DNA of 64,000 nucleotides from Castor canadensis (GCF_047511655.1 NC_133390.1:96603583-96667582), one strand, 5' to 3'. Shown: positions 56,401-64,000, counted from the stretch's first letter. The notes: generated by a model from the letters alone, not told the origin. Numbers and translations: made by a program.

Positions 56401-58843
56401 ATGGAATTAGCTTAGGTGCCCATCAATAGCTGAATGGATAAGGAAAATGTGGTATATTACACAATGGTGTATTGTTTATTCATAAAAAAGAATGAAATTA
56501 TGTCACTTGCATGAAAATAGATGGAACTGGAGATCTTGGTGTTAACCAAAATAAGCCAGACTCAGAAACACAAACACTACATTTTTTTTCTCTTGTATGA
56601 CATCCAAATTTTTTAAAAAGACATGAAATTAGAAAGGACTATTTGGGAAGAAGAAGGGGATTTGTAGGAGAGGGAAATTGGCTAGAGAGGGTGATGATTA
56701 GAGTACATTGTATATATGCATGAAATGTCATAAAAACTATTTTGTACAATTATACATCAATAAAAATCTTAAAAACAGGTTTTGCGCTATTCATGGTCTT
56801 CTAGAATCTGAATAAGTAAGAACACTGAAGGGCCAAAAGAATAATTTTTTTCACCTTCTCAGAAGAATCTTCTATGCATTGATTTTCTATCCATTCATCT
56901 ATCCATCCTTCCACCCATCTATCATCTATCTATCATTCATCTCTCTCCATCTTCCTCATCTCCCCCCATACAGTTTTACCAAGTTTCTCAGTTGCATTTT
57001 CAGGAGATTACTGGTTTTTTTAGTGCATTCATTTTTTAAAAAATTAATAATATGAATGTTAATTTATAACCAACACCAGATAGATTAAAGAGATTTCTCA
57101 TTTTCTATTGATTCCTCTTCTATGAAATCTCATTTCTTTTGATTCCTCGTGCTGCCAGTCTAGATGGAGGCCTACTGTTGTCATCCTGATCAATTAGAAT
57201 CACCTGGCAACCTGCTTGCTAGCCTCCAGCCCTCTCACCCTCTATCCAGCACACCTTACTGTCACATAAGTGGGCTTAGCGCACAACATGTGTCTCTTTG
57301 TTTTCCTGAACAATACTTTTCAGTCTCTCTGTGTCCTGTAATAGTACAAATCTCCTACCCGAATATCAGATCTTCTATGCTTTGGCTCCTCCCTCAAACC
57401 TGAAACTGAACTCCTTTTGGACCATGTCCCAGGAGTGTTTTGTTCATCTGCTTTCTGGCCTCTGTTTTAGCTGTCTTGCAATGTCTCTCTTCCACCTCTG
57501 TAAGTTCAATCCTGCCCTTCTTCATCTTATTTAAACATTTATCCTTGCACCTCTGACTGCCTTGAATTTGTCTATAATCTTTGTTCTTCTTCCTAGAAGG
57601 GTGCCTGGACATGATGGGCATTTTGGTTTATTGGAGTTAAGTGATTGAAAGGATCTTAGCACCATTTCCTCCACAAATCCTTCCCTGATCTCATCTCCCC
57701 CAATAAATAAGAATCTTTTCCTCCTCTGCATATCTGGTACCCCTGATTGCTATTTCTCACAGGTAAATTTTCACGTTTGAGTTTGTATCTTCCATGAAAT
57801 AATGTAAGTTCCTTAAGAGCTTGGTTAGTGGAATCAACAGTTAATCTATGTAGCCCTGTAAGGCATAGGGTAATGTCTTGTCTTTGCCAATATTTGGGGG
57901 AGTTTTTATTCTTTTTGTGTGTGTGTGATTCATTGTTGCCAGTATATGTTTGCTGAAAGAATATAATTTATTTTAACAATCAATGGACGCATACTTGGGA
58001 AGTTTAAGTTGACTTTTTTAAAGACAGCAGTTTATTGGATTTTAGGTTGTTCTAAAATACTTTGGGTATTGGTCAATAATTTATTTTTTAGTGTAATCTA
58101 GTAAATCAGCGACATATATACTCACATACTGAATATTGTGACTGATGTCAATTCCTATTCCTTTTGTGGGAGTGGAGGGGAGGGTGTGGGAATGACTGTG
58201 GGAACAAGTTGTAGCATCCATGGACAATTGTTAGCATTGCTGCTCCTTTAAAAACCGTAGTAACTAGTAAAGAAGAAAAGATAATTAAGATGACAAAAAT
58301 CGGTCCCATTTCAGTTTTTTTCTATATTATAAGTAACTCAAAGTGGAAATTTGCCAATACGTGGTTATTTGCCCACTGAACATCACTCAACAGGATTATT
58401 ACAAATCCACAGTCTTTAAATTTTTGTTTTCTTTTTTCTTTCTCTTCTTGAAAGAGGCCAGAATCTTTACTTTTGTTATATTCTATTTGGACCATACCTC
58501 CAAGATGCTGATAAATTATAATCCATGTTACTGCTATTCTTTCTATCTAAGGTACTTTTCAGATTAAATGTAATTTGAAGTAGATTGATTGTCATACTAA
58601 GATATGGACTGTTTTTATGAAGCCCATAGAATCAACTTTGGAAGCCCTGGGTGCTTCCAATGTGTGATGGGAACAGCAGTGTTTTTGAGAACAGAATTTG
58701 ACAAATGCTGATGATTTTTTTTGTCACCTCTCTTTTAGAAAAACGACAAAGTAGCTCTTTCCCAGCAAGAGAAACAAGACCTCAGAGAATAGCAGCTCAC
58801 ATAACCGGGACCATTTCAGGAAGCAATTTATCCATGGTTTCAT
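38257..58843 (+). CDS. TNFSF10: TNFSF10 (TRAIL), coding exons 1-4 of an expected 5; joined 38257-38400, 50661-50798, 53418-53460, 58739-58843
   Basis: TRAIL is a type II membrane cytokine of the TNF superfamily. As a trimer it binds death receptors and triggers caspase-8-dependent apoptosis; it can also be shed. The four exons join with phases 0, 0 and 1 and end in phase 1, giving 143 full codons plus one base. The product has a short cytoplasmic tail (residues 1-16), a hydrophobic anchor (about 17-42), a stalk containing the family signature [12 protein letters not shown] (50-61), and the start of the TNF homology domain with [10 protein letters not shown] (123-132). Exon sizes, phases and residues match the known five-exon mammalian gene as I recall it. 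Exon 5, which should hold the rest of the receptor-binding domain and the zinc-binding cysteine, is not in 58844-64000. Introns are 12260, 2618 and 5278 bp, with intron 4 longer than 5.1 kb. The gene looks intact as far as visible. Confidence 0.95.
38950..39222 (-). mobile_element. Trimeric composite SINE (7SL-7SL-ID), antisense, intron 1
   Basis: GGCAGTACTGGGGTTTGAAC, then a shortened 7SL unit with GTACCACCATGCCTAGG, then a second ending GCGTGAGCCACCAGC. It lies 550 bp into TNFSF10 intron 1. Confidence 0.85.
39225..40898 (+). other. Intron 1, unique-looking, with short TTCAGG repeat
   Basis: Apart from the 89-bp duplication copy at 39786-39874 it holds only a short run of GGTTCA units at 39967-39987. 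Confidence 0.5.
39786..39874 (+). repeat. 89-bp dispersed duplication, copy 1 (intron 1)
   Basis: It matches 41341-41429 over 89 bases with two differences (AAGCAC/AATCAC, GAGAGTT/GATAGTT). Homology stops at both ends. Confidence 0.95.
40900..40985 (-). mobile_element. ID-like SINE, antisense, intron 1
   Basis: TAGTGCTGGCATGGAACCCA, GGGCCTTGCACATGCTAG, then TACATCCCCAGCCC. Confidence 0.8.
41341..41429 (+). repeat. 89-bp dispersed duplication, copy 2 (intron 1)
   Basis: Second copy of the segment at 39786-39874, same orientation, 1555 bp away. It contains GAGTTGGAAGGGAC-like text seen in some old DNA transposons, but the near-identity needs a recent copying event. Confidence 0.95.
41500..41690 (+). 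mobile_element. MIR relic, sense, intron 1
   Basis: TTTGCTAGCTTTGCAATCTT, AAAAATCACTTAACTTTCTC and GGGATTGTTATGATGATGAA follow the MIR consensus order. Confidence 0.75.
42145..42468 (+). mobile_element. Solo LTR related to the one at 37490-37862, plus strand
   Basis: It shows CCAATCA at 42339, TATAAAA at 42365-42371 and AATAAA at 42460-42465, in the order expected of a plus-strand LTR. It shares several blocks with the LTR upstream of exon 1. Its 3' end is abutted by an LTR in the opposite orientation. It lies in TNFSF10 intron 1. Confidence 0.65.
42472..42845 (-). mobile_element. LTR, minus strand, intron 1
   Basis: Read on the minus strand, a weak TATA-like ATTTAAAT (about 42600) is followed about 100 bases later by AATAAA (plus-strand TTTATT near 42496) and a short U5-like end. 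The layout is that of an LTR; the family is not identified. It abuts the plus-strand LTR that ends near 42468. Confidence 0.45.
43138..43572 (-). mobile_element. LTR-like element, minus strand, intron 1
   Basis: A TATAAAA on the minus strand (about 43349) and a terminal block with CTCTGAGAATTC and TCAGAAGATT resemble the LTR at 780-1330 in order and spacing. The poly(A) signal has decayed. It is adjacent to the 3' LTR of the endogenous retrovirus that begins near 43575. Confidence 0.4.
43575..44030 (-). mobile_element. 3' LTR of an antisense class I endogenous retrovirus
   Basis: On the minus strand it lies just downstream of the Env transmembrane remnant, as a 3' LTR should. It has an ATATAAA-type TATA box near 43746 and AATAAA near 43650 (plus-strand TTTATT), followed by a U5 ending in about 75 bases. 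No intact 5' LTR partner was recognised at the other end, so age cannot be estimated by LTR comparison. Confidence 0.55.
44040..46290 (-). pseudogene. Decayed retroviral env remnant (class I, gammaretrovirus-like)
   Basis: Minus-strand fragments match an Env transmembrane subunit. At about 44440-44790 there is a block with [13 protein letters not shown] followed by a glycine-rich fusion-peptide-like stretch ([18 protein letters not shown]). At about 44055-44204 there is a membrane-span and cytoplasmic-tail block with [14 protein letters not shown]. Stops and frame changes separate the blocks, so no functional protein is possible. The surface-subunit part upstream (about 44866-46250) is poorly recognisable and contains a triplicated 63-bp unit. 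It lies between the integrase remnant and the 3' LTR, in the correct retroviral order, antisense to TNFSF10. Confidence 0.7.
45006..45194 (-). repeat. Three tandem copies of a 63-bp unit inside the ERV env remnant
   Basis: Units start at 45006, 45069 and 45132. The first two are identical and the third differs by one visible base near its end. The period is 63 bases (21 codons), so the triplication keeps frame; one minus-strand frame stays open across it for 136 codons. Confidence 0.95.
46300..47065 (-). pseudogene. Decayed retroviral pol remnant: integrase domain
   Basis: The minus strand reads a gammaretroviral integrase core beginning at EDWQVDF (first catalytic Asp) and [18 protein letters not shown] stop sits just before the second catalytic Asp region, and the third acidic residue lies in KVEKVN. 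It is followed by the C-terminal part with [14 protein letters not shown] and, in another frame, SWIHH near the end of pol. Reverse transcriptase, protease and gag are not seen in order upstream, so the provirus is truncated or deleted 5' of integrase. At least one stop and two frame changes make it inactive. Confidence 0.72.
47066..48360 (-). other. ERV-adjacent sequence, not assigned
   Basis: This lies upstream of the integrase remnant on the minus strand. Instead of reverse transcriptase it holds unrecognised sequence with a (GA)n run at about 47974-48001. A block near 48165-48340 has [10 protein letters not shown] and several cysteines, and recalls an Env surface subunit, but I cannot confirm that. 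It may be rearranged proviral DNA or a second insertion. Confidence 0.3.
48538..48645 (-). mobile_element. ID-like SINE, antisense, with (TTTA)n tail
   Basis: A (TTTA)n run (the tail) is followed by TGGTACTGGG and ends in CTTGAGCCACTCCACTAACC, the reverse complement of the ID head seen elsewhere in the window. Confidence 0.85.
48646..48990 (-). mobile_element. LTR-like sequence, minus strand (possible 5' LTR relic)
   Basis: A plus-strand GTTTATTAAAGG (AATAAA on the minus strand) at about 48651 is followed by several hundred bases with no other repeat. The position upstream of the ERV remnant would suit a 5' LTR, but similarity to the 3' LTR is not evident. The call is weak. Confidence 0.3.
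49395..49580 (-). mobile_element. B1-like SINE, antisense, with pyrimidine tract
   Basis: A (CTT)n/(CCT)n run (49395-49487) is joined to a reversed B1 unit (CAGGGTCTTTCTATGTAGCA to CCACAGGCATG). The tract is the expanded SINE tail. Confidence 0.8.
49600..50660 (+). other. End of intron 1, mostly unique-looking
   Basis: A block with AGAGCTGGAAGGGACCTCAG at 50338 recalls an old DNA transposon. No other feature before the exon 2 acceptor. Confidence 0.45.
50661..50798 (+). CDS. TNFSF10: TNFSF10 exon 2 (stalk)
   Basis: This exon encodes 46 residues, from [18 protein letters not shown] to RQLIRK. It follows a pyrimidine-rich acceptor ending CCGTACCCAG and is followed by a consensus GTAAGT donor; both junctions are phase 0. 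It forms the extracellular stalk next to the membrane and has two cysteines (exon residues 12 and 33), in the motifs GIACF and NPCWQV that mark TRAIL. The reading frame stays open past the donor for some 100 bases, but the consensus donor and the homology breakpoint after LIRK fix the exon end. Confidence 0.95.
50985..51070 (-). mobile_element. MIR relic, antisense, intron 2
   Basis: TGTGGAAACTGAGGCACAGA, then TCAAGGTTTCACAGTAAT. Confidence 0.6.
51075..52085 (+). other. Intron 2, unique-looking
   Basis: No repeat or exon recognised. Confidence 0.45.
52090..52265 (-). mobile_element. MIR relic, antisense, intron 2
   Basis: AATCCTCACAGCAGCTTCAG, ATGAAGAAACTGAAGTTCAG and TCACAGAGCTAGTA. Confidence 0.7.
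52308..52553 (+). repeat. Pyrimidine tract followed by purine tract (intron 2)
   Basis: About 150 bases of CCCT/TTCC repeats (to about 52455) are followed by about 75 bases of almost pure A and G (52466-52540). Opposed pyrimidine and purine runs allow intrastrand pairing. Confidence 0.9.
52555..53417 (+). other. End of intron 2, unique-looking
   Basis: No repeat recognised; ends in the exon 3 acceptor. Confidence 0.45.
53418..53460 (+). CDS. TNFSF10: TNFSF10 exon 3 (43-base microexon, stalk)
   Basis: This is a 43-base exon giving 14 residues, beginning MTLRIFEE and ending TAQ, plus the first base of a split Glu codon. The acceptor is ATTTGCAG and the donor GTAATA. It is far too short to be found as an ORF. 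It was recognised by its position between exons 2 and 4, its phase (0 in, 1 out, matching exon 4) and the TRAIL-like pattern of a hydrophobic start, an EE pair and a T-x-Q end. The donor is weaker than the others (GTAATA), so skipping is conceivable; skipping would shift the frame. Confidence 0.88.
54040..54235 (+). mobile_element. L2 LINE 3' fragment, sense, intron 3
   Basis: CATGGAGGCCTTTCCTGGAC, TTTATTGTCTTACCTGTGTG, GACAGAAACTTGTCTGATG and GCCTAGTACA follow the L2 3' end. The reading frame at 53615-54082 is a by-product. Confidence 0.75.
54487..54645 (+). mobile_element. B1-like SINE, sense, intron 3
   Basis: TGCTGAGTGTTGTGGTACAT, GCCTATAATCCCAGCACTTC and an A-rich tail. Confidence 0.9.
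54650..55448 (+). other. Intron 3, unique-looking
   Basis: Nothing assigned between the B1 and the U6-L1 chimera. Confidence 0.45.
55450..55540 (+). pseudogene. U6 snRNA pseudogene, 5' part of a U6-L1 chimera
   Basis: The sequence follows U6 from its first bases (TGCTTGTTTTGGTAGCACAT, then ATACTAAAATTGGAA) through GATTAGCATGGCC and GGATGACA to TTCATGAAAG, about U6 nucleotides 1-96, with scattered C-to-T changes and a small internal deletion. The U6 3' end is missing and the sequence runs straight into L1 ORF2. No TATA box or proximal sequence element lies upstream, so it is not an active U6 gene. Confidence 0.9.
55541..56775 (+). mobile_element. 5'-truncated L1 (ORF2 3' end and 3' UTR) fused to U6
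   Basis: It starts with GAAGCCTCTTCCACAAATGG, a familiar point in the 3' part of L1 ORF2, and runs in sense through the ORF2 C-terminal region and the L1 3' UTR. It ends near ATCAATAAAAATCTTAAAAA. Frame is broken by many changes. It lies in TNFSF10 intron 3 in the gene's orientation. Target-site duplications are not obvious. Confidence 0.85.
56885..56955 (+). repeat. (ATCC)n/(ATCT)n microsatellite
   Basis: CATCTATCCATCCTTCCACC followed by TCTATCATCTATCTATC. Confidence 0.85.
57400..57960 (+). mobile_element. L2-like LINE fragment, sense, intron 3
   Basis: CACAAATCCTTCCCTGATCT and TGTAAGTTCCTTAAGAGCTT resemble the L2 3' region; the left part is weaker. Confidence 0.5.
57965..58738 (+). other. 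End of intron 3, unique-looking
   Basis: AT-rich sequence leading to the exon 4 acceptor with its T-rich tract. Confidence 0.45.
58739..58843 (+). CDS. TNFSF10: TNFSF10 exon 4 (stalk end and first strand of the TNF homology domain)
   Basis: The 105-base exon completes the split Glu codon, adds 34 residues starting [11 protein letters not shown], and ends with one base of the next codon (phase 1). [11 protein letters not shown] is the first beta strand of the TNF homology domain and is nearly invariant in TRAIL. The acceptor is CACCTCTCTTTTAG and the donor GTAAGA. The position of the N-glycosylation sequon seen in human TRAIL (N-I-S after EKQQ) is S-S-S here, while an N-L-S sequon appears further on, near the exon end. 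An in-exon stop is absent; the reading frame remains open into the donor. Confidence 0.93.
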
Positions 58844-58867
58844 GTAAGACAAATAACAAACATGACT

Positions 58868-58970
58868 TAGGGTTGCGGATGTAGCAGTCAGTGACAAGAG
58901 TACTTGCCTAGCATGCACAAGGCCCTGGATTTGATCTCCAGTACTGGAAAAAAAAAAAAAGTCTGATTTA
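58868..58970 (+). mobile_element. ID-like SINE, intron 4
   Basis: GGGTTGCGGATGTAGCAGTC, TTGCCTAGCATGCACAAGGC and CCAGTACTGG with an A tail. It sits 25 bases past the exon 4 donor. Confidence 0.85.
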
Positions 58971-59149
58971 AAGGAAGCCAAATGAAGAATTATTTCAAAT
59001 AATGTTTTTAACATTTCTATGGCTATCTACAAAATTCTTTTTTTTTTGAAATAGAACACTCTCTTTATTCCTAAAGTACTTACTGAAATATCATTGATTA
59101 ATAATACAATAATAATGACAATAATAAAGGTAATCACTGTGAAAAGCCA

Positions 59150-59330
59150 ATATTTATTGAAAGCTATGTGCCACATTTTGGCTAAGTAAAATCTCACTAG
59201 ACCTTTCAAATATTTAAATATTTAAAATATATTTAAAATATTTAAAATATTATGAGATATATACCATTTTCATCCTCAACTTATAAATGAGGAAAACACA
59301 CCTCACAAAAGTCTAATATTTTTCCAAAGA
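59150..59330 (-). mobile_element. MIR relic with AT-rich insertion, intron 4
   Basis: ATTTATTGAAAGCTATGTGC, then ACTTATAAATGAGGAAAACA fit reversed MIR. A (TTTAAATA)n run at 59213-59255 has expanded inside it. Confidence 0.6.
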
Positions 59331-59334
59331 ATAC

Positions 59335-60327
59335 CGTTGATAGAGATGAGTGATAAGTGATGATCTTTTAATTTTAGAATGCCAAAGTGCTTTGCCAAAG
59401 CTTTCCATTCTTTCTTGAGTTGTTCCCTTCATTACCTTTTCTAGAAAATATCATTTATGAAGCACCCTCACCTTACACATAACATCTTAATTGTCTAAAA
59501 AATATGTTGTTACATTAGTTAACCATAGATAGACAACAAGAAATTCCAAAGAGCCAGTGGTAAGGAATAGTAAGGATTTTTTTTTCCTTGCCCACAGGTT
59601 TGTGGATTGGGCTGAGAGTCAGCTGACATAGTTTGGGCTAATTTGGTGTTGGTTTCTAGTCAGAAGTCCTCCAGATAATGTTTTGCATGCCTTCCATTCT
59701 CTTCTTTTTGGTGTACTAGGCTACTTTGAGTAAGCATTTCACATGAGAATGACAGAAAGAGAAGAGAGCAAGCCTCCAGGCAAACAAAGATCAAACCTTT
59801 GCTATCATCAGGCCTAATAAAATTCCTCTGGCCAAAGTAAATTACATTTCTATGTCCGACACTAGAGGGTGAAGGCAATTATAAAGGAATGTGATGAAGG
59901 ATGTGGATATAAAAAAAATAACAATTTAATGACATCGATGTGATCCATCACAGTTAACTATACTATTATTACAGATGGGGAATCAGAAGCTCACTTTGCT
60001 CATGAGCCTTGATTTTGGTTAACTGAAACAAGATTTTCTGTTTTGTCTCAAACAAAAAAGGCTGTCTAGTACTGGGAGATGTTAAGAAAGAAAAAAAAAA
60101 GGAACTTGAGAGAGTTTATGGTGCATGCCCCTAATCTTTCTCTGAATCTTTTGTTCTACCTCTTCTTGCTTTTACATACAGTACATATTCAGTAAATGTG
60201 CGATGATCATGAAACAGCCATCAAAAGCCCCAATTAAAAAGAGGCAAATGCACAAAAATGATAGTGTTGAGCGGGACATTTTTTATAGGCTTCTTTTCTC
60301 TACTAGTGGTGTTTATATAAAAGGAAT
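59335..60327 (+). other. Intron 4, unique-looking; no exon 5 found
   Basis: Searched by eye in all forward frames for the conserved TRAIL exon 5 blocks; none seen before the L1. Confidence 0.6.
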
Positions 60328-63300
60328 TTTTTTTTCTTTTATTATTCATATGTGCATACAAGGCTTGGGTCATTTCTCCCCCCTGCCCCCACCCCCTCCC
60401 TTACCACCCACTTCACCCCCTCCCTCTACCCCCACCCCCTCAATACCCAGCAGAACCTATTTTGCCCTTATTTCTAATTTTGTTGTAGAGAGAGTATAAA
60501 AAATAATAGGAAGGAACAAGGGTTTTTGCTGGTTGAGATAAGGATAGCTATACAGGGCATTGACTCACATTGATTTCCTATGCGTGTGTGTTACCTTCTA
60601 GGTTAATTCTTTTTGATCTCACCTTTTCTCTAGTTCCTGGTCCCCTTTTCCTGTTGGCCTCAGTTGCTTTTAAGGTATCTGCTTTAGTTTCTTTGCGTTA
60701 AGGGCAACAAATGCTAGCTAATGTTCTAGGTGTCTTACCTATCCTCACCCCTCCCTTGTGTGCTCTCGCTTTTATCATGTGCTCCAAGTCCAATCCACTT
60801 GTCGTGTTTGCCCTTGATCTAATGTCCACATAGGAGGGAGAACATACAATTTTTGGTCTTCTGGGCCAGGCTAACCTCACTCAAAATGATGTTCTTCAAT
60901 TCCATCCATTTACCAGCGAATGATAACATTTTGTTCTTCTTCACGGCTGCATAAAATTCCATTGTGTATAGATACCACATTTTCTTAATCCATTCGTCAG
61001 TGGTGGGGCATCTTGGCTGTTTCCATAACTTGGCTATTGTGAATAGTGCCGCAATAAACATGGGTGTGCAGGTGCCTCTGGAGTAACCTGTGTCACAGTC
61101 TTTTGGGTATATCCCCAAGAGTGGTATTGCTGGATCATATGGTAGATCAATGTCCAGCTTTTTAAGTATCCTCCAAATTCTTTTCCAGAGTGGTTGTACT
61201 AGTTTACATTCCCACCAACAGTGTAAGAGGGTTCCTTTTTCCCGCATCCTCACTAACACCTGTTGTTGGTGGTGTTGCTGATGATGGCTATTCTAACAGG
61301 GGTGAGGTGGAATCTTAGCGTGGTTTTAATTTACATTTCCTTTATTGCTAGAGATGGTGAGCATTTTTTCATGTGTTTTTGGCCATTTGAATTTCTTCTT
61401 TTGAGAAAGTTCTGTTTAGTTCACTTGCCCATTTCTTTATTGGTTCATTAGTTTTGGGAGAATTTAGTTTTTTAAGTTCCCTATATATTCTGGTTATCAG
61501 TCCTTTGTCTGATGTGTAGCTGGCAAATATTTTCTCCCACTCTGTGGGTGTTCTCTTCAGTTTAGAGACTATTTCTTTTGATGAACAGAAGCTTTTTAGC
61601 TTTATGAGGTCCCATTTATCTATGCTATCTCTTAGTTGCTGTGCTGCTGGGGTTTCGTTGAGAAAGTTCTTACCTATACCTACTAATTCCAGAGTATTTC
61701 CTACTCTTTCTGGTATCAACTTTAGAATTTGTGGACTGACATTAAGTTCCTTGATCCATTTTGAGTTAATCTTGGTATAGGGTGATATACATGGATCTAG
61801 TTTCAGTTTTTTGCAGACTGCTAACCAGTTTTCCCAGCAGTTTTTGTTGAAGAGGCTGCTATTTCTCCATCATATATTTTTAGCTCCTTTGTCAAAGACA
61901 AGTTGGTTATAGTTGTGTGGCTTCATATCTGGGTCCTCTATTCTGTTCCACTGGTCTTCATGTCTGTTTTTGTGCCAGTACCATGCTGTTTTTATTGTTA
62001 TTGCTTTGTAATATAGTTTGAAGTCAGGTATTGTGTTACCTCCTGCATTGTTCTTTTGACTGAGTATTGCCTTGGCTATTCGTTGTCTCTTGTGTTTCCA
62101 TATAAATTTAACAGTAGATTTTTTAATCTCTTTAATGAATGTCATTGGGATTTTGATGGGAATTGCATTAAACATGTAGATTACTTTTGAGAGTATTGAA
62201 ATTTTTACTATGTTGATTCTACCAATCCATGAGCATGGGAGATCTCTCCACTTTCTATAGTCTTCCTCAATCTCTTTCTTCAGAAGTGTATAGTTTTCCT
62301 TGTAGAGGTCTTTCACATCTTTTGTTAGGTTTACACCTAGGTATTTGATTTTTTTTGAGGAATTGTTTTCATACATTCTTTTTCAGTTTGCTCATTGTTA
62401 GTGTATAGAAATGCTAATGATTTTTCTATGTTGATTTTATATCCTACTACCTTGCTGTAGCTATTGATGATGTCTAGAAGCTTCTGAGTAGAGTTTTTTG
62501 GGTCTTTAAGGTATAGGATCATGTCATCTGCAAATAGGGATATTTTGACAGTTTCTTTACCTATTTGTATTCCTTTTATTCCTTCTTCTTGCCTAATTGC
62601 TCTGGCTAGGAATTCCAGTACTATGTTGAAGAGGAGTGGAGATAGTGGGCATCCTTGTCTGGTTCCTGATTTTAGAGGGAATGGTTTCAGTTTTTCTCCA
62701 TTAAGTATAATGCTGGCTGTAGGTATGTCATATATAGCTTTTATAATGTTGAAGTACTTTCCTTCTATTCCTAGTTTTCTTAGAGCTTTTATCATGAAAT
62801 AATGTTGGATCTTATCAAAGGCTTTTTCTGCATCTATTGAGATGATCAAGTGGTTTTTGTCTTTGCTTCTGTTAATGTGGTTTATTACATTTATTGATTT
62901 TCGTATGTTGAACCACCCCTGCATCCCTGGGATGACGCCTACTTGGTCATGGTGAATGATCTTTTTTGATGTGTTGTTGAATTCAGTTTGCCATTAGTTT
63001 GTTGAGGATTTTTGCATCAATGTTCATTAAGGAGATTGGCCTGTAGTTCTCCTTTTTGGAGGTGTCTTTGCCTGGTTTTGGGATAAGTGTAATACTGGCT
63101 TCATAAAATGTGTTTGGCAGTTTTCCTTCCCTTTCTATTTCGTGGAACAGTTTAAGGAGGGTTGGTATCAGTTCTTCTTTAAAGGTCTGATAGAATTCAG
63201 CAGAGAATCCATCAGGCCCTGGACTTTTCTTTTTGGGGAGACTCTTGGTTGCTGCTTCAATTTCATTTTGTGTTATAGATCTATTCAGATGATTAATTTC

Positions 63301-64000
63301 CTCTTGGTTCAGTTTTGGATGATCATATGTATCTAGAAATCTGTCCATTTCTTTAAGATTTCCAAATTTATTTGAATATAGGTTCTCAAAGTAGTCTCTG
63401 ACGATTTCCTGGACTTCCATGGTGTTTGTTGTTATCTCCCCTTTTGCATTCCTAATTGTACTAATTTGGGTTTTTTCTCTCCTCATTTTAGTCAGGTTTG
63501 CCAGGGGTCTATTGATCTTGTTTATTTTTTCAAAGAACCAACTTTTTGTTTCATTAATTCTTTGTATGGTTTTTTTGGTTTCTATTTCATTGATTTCAGC
63601 TCTTATTTTTATTATTTCTCTCCTTCTATTTGTTTTGGGATATGCTTGTTCTTGTTTTTCTACGAGTTTGAGATGTATCATTAGGTCATTGATTTGGGAT
63701 CTTTCAGTCTTTTTAATATATGCACTCATGGCTATAAACTTTCCTCTCAGGACTGCCTTAGCTGTGTCCCAGAGGTTCCAGTAGGTTGTGTTTTCATTTT
63801 CATTGACTTCCAGGAACTTTTTAATTTCCTCTTTTATTTCATCGATGATCCATTCTTCATTAAGTAATGAGTTATTTAGTTTCCAGCTGTTTGCATGTTT
63901 TTTGTCTTTACTTTTGTTGTTGAGTTCTACTTTTACTGCATTGTGATCAGATAGTATGCACAGTATTATTTCTATTTTCTTATATTTGCTGAGACTTGCT
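60328..64000 (-). mobile_element. Young L1, minus strand, ORF2 and 3' UTR, continuing past the window end
   Basis: Long minus-strand ORF2 segments at 62983-63729, 62337-62924, 61870-62376, 61369-61719 and 60819-61259 carry the reverse transcriptase motifs [26 protein letters not shown] and FADDMILYL, with the catalytic FADD present, then the C-terminal region ending near 60840. The 3' UTR ends in AATAATAAAAG and an A-run (plus-strand T-run from 60328). Frameshifts near 62985 and 62340-62376 break ORF2, so this copy is not competent, but its divergence is far lower than that of the L1 at 2.4-5.9 kb. The endonuclease domain, ORF1 and the 5' end lie outside. It sits in TNFSF10 intron 4, antisense. 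Confidence 0.95.

Noticed and set aside
6845-58970. tRNA genes suggested by A- and B-box-like words in many places
   Set aside because: All belong to ID-like SINEs with A-rich tails and cannot fold as full tRNAs.
58844-60327. TNFSF10 exon 5 before the young L1
   Set aside because: No conserved TNF-domain blocks were seen in any forward frame of this interval.
62337-63729. Intact, active L1 ORF2
   Set aside because: RT motifs are present, but frameshifts near 62985 and 62340-62376 break the frame.

Overview
The window is rodent nuclear DNA. It has no prokaryotic-type gene density: coding exons are short and far apart, and most of the rest is interspersed repeats. B1-like (7SL-derived) and ID-like (tRNA-derived) SINEs, dimers and trimers of the two, MaLR-type LTRs, MIR and L2 relics and L1 copies point to a rodent. 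The ID head beginning GGCTGGTGGAGTGGCTCAAG and the 7SL/ID composites look to me like those of beaver (Castor). That species call is from memory, not from a search.

The only protein-coding gene I can support is TNFSF10 (TRAIL, Apo2 ligand) on the plus strand. Four coding exons with proper splice sites and consistent phases lie at 38257-38400, 50661-50798, 53418-53460 and 58739-58843. Together they encode the cytoplasmic tail, the transmembrane anchor, the stalk and the first strand of the TNF homology domain. The last exon, which carries most of the receptor-binding domain, is not found and should lie beyond base 64000. An interferon-response-type element sits about 80 bp upstream of the start codon.

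Layout: 1-37.4 kb is upstream intergenic DNA. It holds an old, internally deleted antisense L1 (about 2.4-6.8 kb), many SINEs, MaLR and other LTR fragments, an ERV-L-like internal relic (about 17-18.3 kb), MIR/L2 relics and microsatellites. A gammaretrovirus-type LTR (about 37.49-37.86 kb) lies just upstream of exon 1 in the same orientation as the gene. Intron 1 (12.3 kb) holds a cluster of LTRs (42.1-44.0 kb) and a decayed antisense class I endogenous retrovirus with recognisable integrase and Env transmembrane remnants (44-47 kb), including a triplicated 63-bp unit. Intron 3 carries a U6 snRNA-L1 chimeric retrotransposition product (55.45-56.78 kb). Intron 4 is occupied from 60.33 kb to the window end by a much younger antisense L1 with long but frameshifted ORF2 segments.

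I found no CRISPR, operon or other self-contained novel system. The most interesting points are the LTR placed at the TNFSF10 promoter, the U6-L1 chimera, the triplicated env unit, the near-identical 89-bp duplication in intron 1 and the 7SL/ID composite SINE architecture.
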